From Taibaiella sp. (GTDB lineage: Bacteria > Bacteroidota > Bacteroidia > Chitinophagales > Chitinophagaceae): DNA of 38,811 nucleotides. Below, piece after piece: positions 17,231 through 25,654 of this stretch. The notes under the pieces are model-generated. The model was not told where the DNA came from. It saw only the letters and a list, made by a program, of their open reading frames with translations, and did not search any database. Position 1 is the stretch's first letter. Every line of letters starts with the position of its first letter. The DNA lies in the NCBI GenBank assembly GCA_021740995.1, contig JAIOYR010000034.1:1-38811 (forward strand), read 5' to 3'. The position numbers and the translations under genes are program-made.

Positions 17231-18157
17231 TTGAAACTACCCAAAACACACCTGCTTATTTGTTGCCTCTGGCTCTATAGCTTAGCGGCTAAGGCACAGA
17301 TAGTGTATAGCGCCAACTGGGGTGCGAATGTAGGTGTGGTAGCGGCTCTGGGCAACAGGTTTCAGCGCATTGGGGTTACTTTGCAGGCTTATAATATCTA
17401 CAATTTTGCACAAATAAATGCCGAAGTAAGGGTCTATAGAAATTTCAAAACTTTAGGTCCGCCTTTGCGGTACAATGAATTGGTAACTTCCGCCGGACTA
17501 CTGCTAGGCTATGGCGCTACCCAAACTGAACATAACCCCTTTCTGAGTGTGGTGGGCAACCAAACCCGCTACAGAAGCAGCGTTGGTTATGCGCACAATG
17601 TATACTTCAATAAAATAAAGACAACACAGCGCACGGGCACTATCGCTTTTCAGTTCGGCGACATCAGCATCCTATCTGAGAATGATATTTTTGCCCGCAC
17701 CACTCTCGACAGGTTCCGAACAGGGGCTTTTCTGGTGCAGTACCAGTACAAAAATCGCTATCAGTATGCTATAAACTGCACCATGTGGACCGGGCAGATG
17801 GGCAATAAAGTGACGGGCGATAAAGACTATCCGCATGCCAGCTATATGGATACAACCAATGGTGTACACACCCGGTACTCGCACGGTATGCTGAGTGCAC
17901 AGTTCAGGGTGGCACTGAATGGCGGACAAAACCTGCAGGCAAATGTGGGAATAGATGCAGAGCAGGTAAGAAACACAGTACAGAACCGCCTGATACATGA
18001 TTTGGTTTTCATTCCCCGGAAATGGCACCGACCTAAAAGCTGCGACTTGCCCATGCTGGACACTGCCGGCAATCAATACCTGCACAAAGCTGGCCAAAAA
18101 TTAAAACCAGCCAGGCTATACTGGAATGTTTTTACGGGGGCGGCTACTTTTTATTAG
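17231..18157 (+). CDS. Secreted beta-rich protein resembling polymorphic toxin type 23
   Basis: A 308-residue protein with a cleavable signal peptide (MKLPKTHLLICCLWLYSLAAKAQ). The body is rich in alternating aromatic and polar residues, as in outer-membrane or surface beta structures. Segments such as GDISILSENDI, LDRFRTGAF and YQYKNRYQYAIN recall Bacteroidota proteins annotated as polymorphic toxin type 23; this is from memory, not a search. The start is odd: TTG at 17231 directly follows an in-frame TGA, and an out-of-frame ATG at 17227 would join the frame if one base were missing. A beta-barrel protein without toxin activity is the main alternative. Confidence 0.55.
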   Translation: MKLPKTHLLICCLWLYSLAAKAQIVYSANWGANVGVVAALGNRFQRIGVTLQAYNIYNFAQINAEVRVYRNFKTLGPPLRYNELVTSAGLLLGYGATQTEHNPFLSVVGNQTRYRSSVGYAHNVYFNKIKTTQRTGTIAFQFGDISILSENDIFARTTLDRFRTGAFLVQYQYKNRYQYAINCTMWTGQMGNKVTGDKDYPHASYMDTTNGVHTRYSHGMLSAQFRVALNGGQNLQANVGIDAEQVRNTVQNRLIHDLVFIPRKWHRPKSCDLPMLDTAGNQYLHKAGQKLKPARLYWNVFTGAATFY

Positions 18158-18358
18158 TTGCGTTTACTTACATGTCTGTATCAACCAAATACCATGTAAG
18201 ATAGTTTCTGTTGCAACAGTTTTCTTTGATTTTTGCATTATAACACATTTTGACTTAGTATGTACTTGGAGGTTGCGCAAACATTGCATATTGTCATATG
18301 TGTGGTCTAGTTTGATTTGTATATCTTTAGAAGTATTTTGATAAAACAGAAAAAAGGC

Positions 18359-18736
18359 ATGCCAAAGTTTACAATAATAGATTTAATCAACGGTAAAGAC
18401 GTAATAATTCAATATTACAAGAATGCTAAAGAAATTTGGGAAGAAATCATAAACAGTGATGATTTTTCATCAATTGATAAATTGGTAAAAATGCTTGAGT
18501 TTTCCCAAACAAGATTTGAGAATGAATGTGGTGGAAAATATCTGGGAAGGGAAATCATGGCATTTGTAGGTGTTGGGCAATTTTATAATGATCTTATAGG
18601 ATTTGACAATAACTACGATGATGTAATCAAAGTTAGGGATGCCGTTTCAAAGAGCTATTGTAGCATAGAGTTGAAATGGTATTTTGATAGAGCAATCTAT
18701 CATTTTGGACTAAATGAGGTTAAAAGCATTGACTAA
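18359..18736 (+). CDS. Hypothetical protein, small acidic
   Basis: A 125-residue soluble protein with no signal peptide or membrane segment; I do not recognise the family. It has an acidic helical look (AKEIWEEIINSDDFSSIDKLVKMLEF) and a C-terminal half with GVGQFYNDLIGFDNNYDDVIKVRD. ATG at 18359 is preferred over 18317 because AAAAAGG, a fair ribosome site, precedes it. It lies 201 bases downstream of the toxin-23-like gene and 15 bases upstream of the glycosylase gene. It could be an immunity protein for the former or the first gene of the latter operon; neither is shown. Base use is visibly more AT-rich than the housekeeping genes. Confidence 0.6.
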   Translation: MPKFTIIDLINGKDVIIQYYKNAKEIWEEIINSDDFSSIDKLVKMLEFSQTRFENECGGKYLGREIMAFVGVGQFYNDLIGFDNNYDDVIKVRDAVSKSYCSIELKWYFDRAIYHFGLNEVKSID

Positions 18737-18751
18737 CAAATACATTTTAAA

Positions 18752-19324
18752 ATGGGTGAGAAAAGCAGATTTATTTATGATATGGAAGATTTGAAAGGGG
18801 TTTTTATTACTCCTGCAGACGGTATTGAAAAGCATCCATACGAGCCATTTGTTCCGCCTACTGCTACTGTCCTGATACTGGGTAGTTTCCCAGGAGTTGA
18901 TCAAACAAGGCGTGCTAATAAAGCAGATGAATGGTATTATAGTGCCAAACGAAACCAATTCTGGAAAATTTTGGAGGCTGTATATTCTGTACAACTTAAA
19001 TCGGTAGCTGATAAAATGAGTTTGTTTAATGATGTAGGTATAGCAATTACCGATGTTATTTTAAAAGCAAAAAGAATAAATGATAGCAACTTGGATAATA
19101 ACCTTGAGATTATTGAGTATAACAAAGATGCAATTCAACTTATCATCAATCTAGAAAGAATAAAAACGGTTTATTTTACAAGCCAGTTTGTTCAAAAACA
19201 CTTCTTGAAATTATTTCCCTGGTACTCAAATAGCGAATGTCTTCCATCGCCATCGCCACGCTATGCTAGAATGTCTTTAGGAAAAAAGATAGAAATTTAT
19301 AACCAGAAACTACCCAAAAAATGA
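18752..19324 (+). CDS. Uracil-DNA-glycosylase-superfamily protein (hypoxanthine-DNA-glycosylase-like)
   Basis: A 190-residue protein of the UDG superfamily, which removes deaminated bases from DNA. The first motif region is VLILGSFPGVDQTR (residues ~41-54), followed by WYYSAKRNQFWKILE, which matches the GSFP...YY...RNxFW pattern of the small hypoxanthine/uracil glycosylase branch. A central VGIAITDVILKAKR and the C-terminal LPSPSPRYARMSLGKK (a Ser-Pro-Ser substrate loop) also fit. Substrate is not certain. Its stop overlaps the next gene's ATG (ATGA at 19321-19324). AT-rich composition suggests recent transfer. Confidence 0.75.
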   Translation: MGEKSRFIYDMEDLKGVFITPADGIEKHPYEPFVPPTATVLILGSFPGVDQTRRANKADEWYYSAKRNQFWKILEAVYSVQLKSVADKMSLFNDVGIAITDVILKAKRINDSNLDNNLEIIEYNKDAIQLIINLERIKTVYFTSQFVQKHFLKLFPWYSNSECLPSPSPRYARMSLGKKIEIYNQKLPKK

Positions 19325-20175
19325 TTACTGATCAAGAATCTAATTTTCTTTATTTGGCTGATTCTATTAAAAAAGGCAAATACCAAGATTTTTCAAAAAG
19401 ATTTGAAAATTTACTGATTGATTCAAATATCAATTACGACTGGCTCATAGGCACAAAGGATATTTGGGCAGTTGATTTTATGCCTATCCAAATCAATGAA
19501 AACGAATACATACAATTTGAATATAAACCAGATTACCTCTATACAAAAGCCGAGTTAAATTCAATATCTAATGTAGAAGAAATATGCGAACGCATTGGTA
19601 TCAAAGTAAAAAAATCTGACCTAATTATTGATGGAGGAAATGTGGTAAAGGCTAAAAACAAAGTTATACTATGTGATAAAGTAATTTTTGCAAATCAAAA
19701 CAAGTTTTCAAGGAAAGAGATTGTTAGAGAACTACATAATCTTTTTCAAGTTGAAAAAATATTCTTTGTTCCTCAAGATCCATCTGATATTATAGGACAT
19801 GCTGACGGAATGATTCGCTTTATTGACGATAATCATTTAATTGTCAATGATTATAACTGGGAACATGAAGCGAAAAACAGGCAATTTGTACGTGCATTTT
19901 ATATTGCTTTAGACAACATTGGAATTGAGTATGAAACATTGCCATATAATCCCTATAGTAATAGATCGACATACCATGCTAATGGCATTTACATTAACTA
20001 CTTACAGATGAATAATCTAATTGTACTTCCGAGTTTTGGATTTGTCGAAGATGAAATCGCAAAGAATAAGATGTCAGTTCTTTTCCCTCAATACAAAATT
20101 GAAACAATAGACAGCAGTATTATTGCACTTAATGGCGGTGTTCTCAACTGTATTACTTGGAACATCTATACTTGA
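19321..20175 (+). CDS. Peptidylarginine/agmatine deiminase family protein
   Basis: A 284-residue member of the guanidino-group-modifying enzyme superfamily (agmatine deiminase / bacterial peptidylarginine deiminase, PAD_porph). Catalytic segments are visible in order: GTKDIWAVDFMPIQ with the first acidic residue, LIIDGGNVV, DIIGHADGMIRF with the active His and Asp, and the C-terminal ALNGGVLNCITW with the nucleophilic Cys. No signal peptide, so the enzyme is probably cytosolic; this argues for agmatine or another small guanidino substrate over secreted PAD. Shorter than typical agmatine deiminases (about 340-370 residues). Coupled to the glycosylase gene by an ATGA overlap. Confidence 0.82.
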   Translation: MITDQESNFLYLADSIKKGKYQDFSKRFENLLIDSNINYDWLIGTKDIWAVDFMPIQINENEYIQFEYKPDYLYTKAELNSISNVEEICERIGIKVKKSDLIIDGGNVVKAKNKVILCDKVIFANQNKFSRKEIVRELHNLFQVEKIFFVPQDPSDIIGHADGMIRFIDDNHLIVNDYNWEHEAKNRQFVRAFYIALDNIGIEYETLPYNPYSNRSTYHANGIYINYLQMNNLIVLPSFGFVEDEIAKNKMSVLFPQYKIETIDSSIIALNGGVLNCITWNIYT

Positions 20176-20337
20176 GTTTTGAAAAATTCCGTCAGCAGTA
20201 AAAAAGCGATCCCTTATGAGTGTATCTGCTCGGCGTAAAAACTGCATTTTGTGCAATAAACAACTATTAGGGTTATCTTTCAGTCACCCATGAACCGACT
20301 TTTAGCGGCAAGTGCATTTTTAGAATACTACCATTTT

Positions 20338-21705
20338 TTATACAGACTTGCTGAACAGCGGTTTGTTACTCGCTACATTGCTATTCACCATGTACCTATC
20401 AAAAGCACTGCAGATGTTTCTGATAAAATTTCTGCCTGTTGCAGTAACAGTAACGGTATGCCCATTCATTACTATCAGGCCATCGGAGGCCAGGTCAGTT
20501 AATAATGGCAGCACATATTCATCGATGATATCCATATCGCGCGGGTCGAAAGTGGTTGCTCCCTTGCAATTGATGTCTTTGATGTAGTTGCCAAAACGTT
20601 TGTCCTCTTCGGTCAGGAATATACCCTTATTTACAGGTATGCGCCCACTGTCTAACCGTGCATAGTAGTCATGCAGGCTTTTGTTGTTTTGCACATGTGC
20701 ACCGGGGCTGCTGCTGATGGCAGATACTCCCAGGCCCAGCAGAATATCGGTACTTTGTGTGGTGTATCCCATAAAGTTGCGGTGCAGCCTGCCTTCTTGT
20801 TGCGCCGCATAGAGCTCATCGTGCGGCAATGCGAAATGATCCATACCAATGTCATGGTAACCGGCTTCGGTTAGCAGTTGTTTCCCTTTGAGATACATTG
20901 CCAGCTTTTCACTGGCCGACGGGAGATCATTTTCATCAAACAGTCGCTGGCCTCTGCTGGTCCATGGCACATGTGCATAGCTATAAAAGGCTATTCTGTC
21001 CGGCATCAGCGATATGGTTTGTTCTATGGTCTTAGAAATACTGCCCGTGGTCTGCAGGGGCAGTCCGTAGATCAGGTCGAAGTTGACGGATTTGTAGCCA
21101 ATGTTTCTGGCATTTTCGGTTGCCCGTTTCACATTTTCAAATGGCTGCAACCTGTTTATTATTCTTTGCACCGCTGCATCATTGTCTTGTACACCATAGC
21201 TTACCCTACGAAAGCCGAGGTCGTACAAAGCCTGCAAATGCTCAGGCGTAGTATTGTTTGGATGGCCCTCAAAGCTGAACTCATAGTCTGGCGGTAACAC
21301 AGCTTCATTCAATATAGGCTGAAGCAGGGCCACAAGATTCTGAGGAGAAAAAAATGTAGGTGTCCCGCCCCCGAGATGCAACTCCTTTAAGACAGGCGGC
21401 TGGCCCATCAGCGCTTTGTATTGTTGCCATTCGTTGGCTATAGCTTCCATGTATGGGTGCTCTACACTATGGTTGGTTGTTATGCGCTTGTTGCAGCCAC
21501 AGTAGGTACATAGCGATTCACAAAAAGGAAGATGTATATAGAGACTAATGCCTTTTCCGGTATTGCAATGGTTGTAATCGGCACTGAATACATCCATCCA
21601 TTCCCCGGTATCTATATCCTCCTTCCAGCAGGGCACGGTAGGATAACTGGTGTAGCGCGGTACCGGAACATTATACTTACTTAACAGGCTGGCATCTATA
21701 CTCAC
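20338..21705 (-). CDS. hemN: Oxygen-independent coproporphyrinogen III oxidase
   Basis: A 455-residue radical-SAM enzyme that decarboxylates coproporphyrinogen III to protoporphyrinogen IX without oxygen, so it supplies heme when oxygen is scarce. KYNVPVPRYTSYPTVP opens the protein. The cluster-binding CESLCTYCGC (Cys62, Cys66, Cys69 plus Cys71) follows, then the glycine motif ELHLGGGTPTF and the C-terminal HemN domain. I place the start at GTG 21705 because a TTG at 21726 lies inside the -7 box. The promoter carries an FNR-like box (21754-21767), consistent with induction at low oxygen. Confidence 0.93.
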   Translation of the reverse strand: MSIDASLLSKYNVPVPRYTSYPTVPCWKEDIDTGEWMDVFSADYNHCNTGKGISLYIHLPFCESLCTYCGCNKRITTNHSVEHPYMEAIANEWQQYKALMGQPPVLKELHLGGGTPTFFSPQNLVALLQPILNEAVLPPDYEFSFEGHPNNTTPEHLQALYDLGFRRVSYGVQDNDAAVQRIINRLQPFENVKRATENARNIGYKSVNFDLIYGLPLQTTGSISKTIEQTISLMPDRIAFYSYAHVPWTSRGQRLFDENDLPSASEKLAMYLKGKQLLTEAGYHDIGMDHFALPHDELYAAQQEGRLHRNFMGYTTQSTDILLGLGVSAISSSPGAHVQNNKSLHDYYARLDSGRIPVNKGIFLTEEDKRFGNYIKDINCKGATTFDPRDMDIIDEYVLPLLTDLASDGLIVMNGHTVTVTATGRNFIRNICSAFDRYMVNSNVASNKPLFSKSV

Positions 21706-21723
21706 TTGTGACGATATTTTATA

Positions 21724-21767
21724 CAAAAATAGATTGGCGTCATTAGAAAAATTATGACCAATGTCAT
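21724..21767 (-). promoter_or_regulatory. hemN promoter with FNR-like box
   Basis: The palindrome ATGAC-CAAT-GTCAT (21754-21767) is centred 29.5 bases upstream of TATTTTTG on the minus strand (21731-21724), a perfect TAnnTTTG. Transcription would start near 21719, putting the box about 41.5 bases upstream, the class II position for CRP/FNR activators. Confidence 0.75.
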
Positions 21768-21823
21768 TGTGTATCAGGGTACCGTATTCTATTAGTCTTT
21801 GCTGCGATAGTGCTACTCCGAAT

Positions 21824-21868
21824 CATGACCAAAGTCATGTTTATTCAATAAATATGCTCCGAACTTTG
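21824..21868 (+). promoter_or_regulatory. Promoter of the 601-residue gene with FNR-like box
   Basis: CATGAC-CAAA-GTCATG (21824-21839) is a perfect 16-bp palindrome centred 29.5 bases before GAACTTTG (21861-21868), a -7 box with one mismatch and no -33 element. Start of transcription is expected near 21873, leaving a 42-base leader. Confidence 0.72.
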
Positions 21869-21914
21869 CAGTTTATTAATGTAAAACACAGTTATCAAGA
21901 CGAGAATTAGTACG

Positions 21915-23720
21915 ATGCATACATTTCATATTCCTGTTTTAGGCCTAAGCTATTCTGTAGATACACCATTGAAAGTTGCACGCTACGGCATAGCATCGGT
22001 AGTATCTATCATAGAAGATGAGATGGTAGAGAAAATGAGAGCCTACCATTGCCTGAAAAGCGGAGAACCGTATACTGCAATTACAACAAAAGCAGATGAC
22101 TACAGGGCAAAACGAATAACCGCCTACCTGAACCTGCTGAACAAGCTGGTGCAACAACAATTGCACCAGTTAAGGAGAATGCCTTTTGAGGCAGGAAACG
22201 ATCTGGTGCGCTATTTTGAACTATTGCCGGATAATGACGAAGCGAAAACAGCATACACCGATATGCTGCAGCTTGCCGATGGGGAGGCAAAGAAGCTGCT
22301 GCAACAAGAACTGCGCACAAAAATTGTTGCAGGAGCCATTGATGTAAATATCATGGCGAAAGTGGACAATCTGAGTTTTTCCCCGGACGGAAATCCTTTG
22401 CCTGCAGAATATTCCGATGCACTATCCGCACTCAGAGGTTTTGCCAACAGTGACCTTCAATCTTCTGTAGTACTCTCTGCCGGCTACAATCCCCGACTAT
22501 ACAGCTATCTGGAAAAATTCAATGACTTTTATCCTGATAAAGCGCAACGTCTGATAAAGAAGATTATCCTAAAAGTTAGCGACTACCGCTCTGCGCTGAT
22601 ACAGGGAAAATTACTGGCAAAGAAAGGCCTATGGGTTTCTGAATTCAGAATAGAATCCGGGCTTAACTGTGGTGGGCACGCCTTTGCTACAGATGGCTAT
22701 TTGATGGGGCCCATATTGGAGGAGTTTCGGGAGAAAAGAGCCTTACTGGCAAGCGAGCTGCTGGAACTGTGTAATAAAGCCAATGAGGCAAAAGGCAATC
22801 ATACATTTACCGCAATGCCGCCGCTAAGAATAACAGTACAGGGAGGTATAGGCACAGCAAACGAAGATGAATTTCTAAGAACCTACTATGAGGTAGACGG
22901 CACAGGATGGGGAAGCCCATTCCTGCTGGTACCGGAAGCTACAAATGTAGACAACGACACGCTGCAACAACTTGCCACTGCATCTAAGGAAGATTATTAC
23001 CTGAGTCATGCATCTCCGCTGGGGGTGCCGTTTCACAACTTCAGAAAGAGCACGGCTGAACAACAGCGAAAAGACAGGATAACAAAAGGTAGACCGGGAA
23101 GCCCGTGCTATAAAAAGTTCCTCTCTACAAATACAGAATTTACCTCAACGCCTATTTGCGCTGCGTCAAGGCAATATCAGGACCTTAAGATAAAGGAACT
23201 GGCAGAGAGGAATCTTCCGGCAGACGTATATGAAGCAGAAATGCAGAGGGTTACGGAGAAGGATTGTCTATGTGAAGGTTTATCGGTATCGGCATTGTTA
23301 AAGGGCAATATCAATGTGGCACACAAGCTCACTGCTGTGACTATTTGCCCCGGCCCCAATCTTGCCTACTTCTCCGGCACGTTCACGCTACCGCAAATGG
23401 TGGGACATATTTATGGCAGAGAGCATATACTCAATTCGGTACCCCGCCCAAATATGTTCATTAATGAGCTCAATATATATGTAGACTATCTGAAAAACGA
23501 GATTGAAAAGTGCACGCAGATGCTTAGCCAAAAGCAGGAGTCTTTTTTCAACTCCTTCCGCAACAATCTACTCAATGGAATCAACTACTACAAAGCACTA
23601 CTGCCCGAACTGAAGAAGGAAACAGAAGATTACATCGACCAAATGCTGCTTCAGTTAAACAACTATCAGGAAACGCTGAACACCATGCCGATAGGGTCGA
23701 AAGCACTTGTAGCGCAATAA
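21915..23720 (+). CDS. Uncharacterised cysteine-containing protein, possibly a flavin-type TIM barrel
   Basis: A 601-residue soluble protein that I cannot assign firmly. The N-terminus (GLSYSVDTPLKVARYGIASVVS) and two internal segments, ESGLNCGGHAFATDG (~residues 249-263) and ITVQGGIGTANEDEFLR (~302-318) followed by EVDGTGWGSPFLLVPEATN, resemble the substrate and phosphate loops of nitronate-monooxygenase-like FMN barrels. Extra cysteines occur in SPCYKKF, TPICAAS, DCLCEG and TICPGPN and could hold an iron-sulfur cluster. The last ~90 residues are helical, possibly coiled coil. A flavo-iron-sulfur oxidoreductase used under low oxygen or nitrosative stress is an inference, supported by its FNR-like promoter. 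A PLP decarboxylase follows 224 bases downstream. Confidence 0.7.
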   Translation: MHTFHIPVLGLSYSVDTPLKVARYGIASVVSIIEDEMVEKMRAYHCLKSGEPYTAITTKADDYRAKRITAYLNLLNKLVQQQLHQLRRMPFEAGNDLVRYFELLPDNDEAKTAYTDMLQLADGEAKKLLQQELRTKIVAGAIDVNIMAKVDNLSFSPDGNPLPAEYSDALSALRGFANSDLQSSVVLSAGYNPRLYSYLEKFNDFYPDKAQRLIKKIILKVSDYRSALIQGKLLAKKGLWVSEFRIESGLNCGGHAFATDGYLMGPILEEFREKRALLASELLELCNKANEAKGNHTFTAMPPLRITVQGGIGTANEDEFLRTYYEVDGTGWGSPFLLVPEATNVDNDTLQQLATASKEDYYLSHASPLGVPFHNFRKSTAEQQRKDRITKGRPGSPCYKKFLSTNTEFTSTPICAASRQYQDLKIKELAERNLPADVYEAEMQRVTEKDCLCEGLSVSALLKGNINVAHKLTAVTICPGPNLAYFSGTFTLPQMVGHIYGREHILNSVPRPNMFINELNIYVDYLKNEIEKCTQMLSQKQESFFNSFRNNLLNGINYYKALLPELKKETEDYIDQMLLQLNNYQETLNTMPIGSKALVAQ

Positions 23721-23771
23721 ACTCCGTTGAAAAAGAATTGCGATAAAATAAAGCTGTAATTGTCTTGTCAC

Positions 23772-23868
23772 CACCGGTATTGCGCCAAAGCAGGCGCTGT
23801 GCCGGTGCTGTATAAAAAAACTTTCGCACCCGGTTACAAATCCAGCTGACCACAGCAAATGTAACCGG
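23772..23868 (+). promoter_or_regulatory. Structured leader with competing hairpins before the decarboxylase
   Basis: Hairpin 1 pairs ACCGG (23773-23777) and GCGCC (23782-23786) with GGCGC (23793-23797) and CCGGT (23802-23806). Hairpin 2 pairs CCGGTTACA (23830-23838) perfectly with TGTAACCGG (23860-23868). TGCCGGT (23800-23806) can instead pair with ACCGGCA (23864-23870), which would break both. No U-run follows, so any control would be translational or by processing. Confidence 0.45.
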
Positions 23869-23944
23869 CACCAGACGGTAGACGAAGTAACGCTAAAGTG
23901 AAGAGCTGTTACAAGAGCAATTTTGAAACTTAAGTTCATTTGAA

Positions 23945-25198
23945 ATGAAATACTGGAAAAAGCTATCGCACAAAGAGCAGGACAGAAGAATCACTGATGC
24001 ACTGCAAAAGAACATTAACTACAATGACAATATTCCAATTGGTGTTCCGGTTTCCAAACTGGATCCTACAGTTTTTAATGAGCATGTTTCATTTCTGAAG
24101 GAGGCACCACTGCTTAGGGCATTCATTCAAAACCCTAATCACATAGGCTGTCATACTATGGGCGAATCAGAGCCCTTCTTTGAAGGTACACAAGAGCTGG
24201 AAAAAGAAGTAATTGAGTTGCTGAGTGTGGACCTGCTGAAAGCAAAAGAAAACAGCTGCGACGGCTACATAGCTACCGGCGGCACAGAAGCAAATATTCA
24301 GGCTGCATGGATATACCGAAACTATTTTATCCAAAATTTTGATGCGGGCATAGAAGAAATAGCATTACTGAGCTCCGCAGACACACACTATTCGGTATCG
24401 AAGGCTGCCAATCTTTTGCATATCCGCTCCATAGGGGTGCCGGTTAATGACGACACAAGAATCATTGTACCAGAACTTCTGGACCGTGCCCTAGAGGATG
24501 CTATGAACGATGGGGTAAAGTACTTTATCGTATTCTCGAACATGGCTACTACCATGTTTGGCAGTGTAGATGATCCCGACCTTTTCGCTCAGCACCTTTC
24601 AAAACACGGTGCAGCATACAAAATACATGTAGATGGTGCCTATGGAGGATTTATATATCCTGTCAGTTGCACAAATAGCACTGTCAATTTCCAAAACCCC
24701 AATGTATCTTCTATAACACTGGATGCTCACAAAATGCTACAGGCGCCTTATGGAACAGGGGTATTCCTCGCCAGAAAGGGACTGATAGAATATGTATGTA
24801 CCCGGGAAGCAAAGTATGTAAGCGGAATGGATAGTACACTTTGTGGCAGTCGCTCAGGTACCAACGCTATTGCTGTGTGGATGATACTGTATACCTATGG
24901 AGCACATGGGTGGTATGAGAAAATAAGCAAATTGCAGCTTCGTACAAAATGGCTTTGTGACCGCCTTGATGCAATGAATGTTGGGTATTATCGCCACCCG
25001 GACCTCAATATCGTAACTATCCGGGCAGAATATGTACCCAATGCTATAGCTGTAAAATATGGTATGGTACCGGATACCCACACGAACAAACCCGAATGGT
25101 ACAAAATAGTGATAATGGACCATGTGGATATAGAATATCTTCAGGAATTCATAGCAGACATGAAGGTGCACCACAAAACTGAAGTGTATGCACAATAG
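23945..25198 (+). CDS. PLP-dependent amino acid decarboxylase (group II)
   Basis: A 417-residue fold-type I PLP enzyme of the glutamate/tyrosine/aspartate decarboxylase group. GYIATGGTEANIQA holds the phosphate loop, SSADTHYSVSKAA the ring-stacking His, and HVDGAYGGF the Asp that pairs with the pyridine nitrogen. TLDAHKMLQAPYGTG carries the Schiff-base Lys near residue 263. The substrate cannot be told; it is shorter than classical glutamate decarboxylases. It follows the 601-residue gene on the same strand, separated by a 224-base gap containing two hairpins, so the pair may share the FNR-like promoter. Confidence 0.85.
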   Translation: MKYWKKLSHKEQDRRITDALQKNINYNDNIPIGVPVSKLDPTVFNEHVSFLKEAPLLRAFIQNPNHIGCHTMGESEPFFEGTQELEKEVIELLSVDLLKAKENSCDGYIATGGTEANIQAAWIYRNYFIQNFDAGIEEIALLSSADTHYSVSKAANLLHIRSIGVPVNDDTRIIVPELLDRALEDAMNDGVKYFIVFSNMATTMFGSVDDPDLFAQHLSKHGAAYKIHVDGAYGGFIYPVSCTNSTVNFQNPNVSSITLDAHKMLQAPYGTGVFLARKGLIEYVCTREAKYVSGMDSTLCGSRSGTNAIAVWMILYTYGAHGWYEKISKLQLRTKWLCDRLDAMNVGYYRHPDLNIVTIRAEYVPNAIAVKYGMVPDTHTNKPEWYKIVIMDHVDIEYLQEFIADMKVHHKTEVYAQ

Positions 25199-25350
25199 TA
25201 ACGATAGCTTTTGTTTCTGCAGAGATGACGGCTACACGCAGGGGTGAGTATGCTTACGTTCAACAGGAACAGAATGGATCACCAAAGTAACCGGAACTTT
25301 ACACATAATTACGAAATAGCCGCTGATGACTGCCGTACCGGCCATGCACG

Positions 25351-25593
25351 CTATCGGTCATTCAATCCTATCCCGAACCCAAACATTGCAGCCATCACTG
25401 CGAGGTTTGATATAAGAATGATCTTTTGCACCGCAGGGCGTTCACTCCACTTTTGGTCTACATTAAACGGATCAAAAACCAGTGCTATACCCAGCGAAGC
25501 AGCAGACTGCATGTAATCCTTTTGAAAAAGTCCCTGATACAAACCAAGTGCCAGGAAACCTACGTAGAGTATTTTGTTGATTGGAGATTTCAT
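25351..25593 (-). CDS. Small membrane protein
   Basis: An 80-residue protein with two or three hydrophobic segments (near residues 7-22, 27-40 and 57-75) and the sequence MKSPINKILYVGFLALG at its start. ATG at 25593 gives a natural length; a longer frame to 25686 would run into the AraC gene. The family is unknown to me. It follows the AraC regulator gene by 61 bases on the same strand, and may be its target or operon partner. Confidence 0.6.
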   Translation of the reverse strand: MKSPINKILYVGFLALGLYQGLFQKDYMQSAASLGIALVFDPFNVDQKWSERPAVQKIILISNLAVMAAMFGFGIGLNDR

Positions 25594-25654
25594 GTCTGTT
25601 TTTTTGTACAAAAGAACACGCAATACCCGTCGCGAAATTGTACTATCAGGACAG

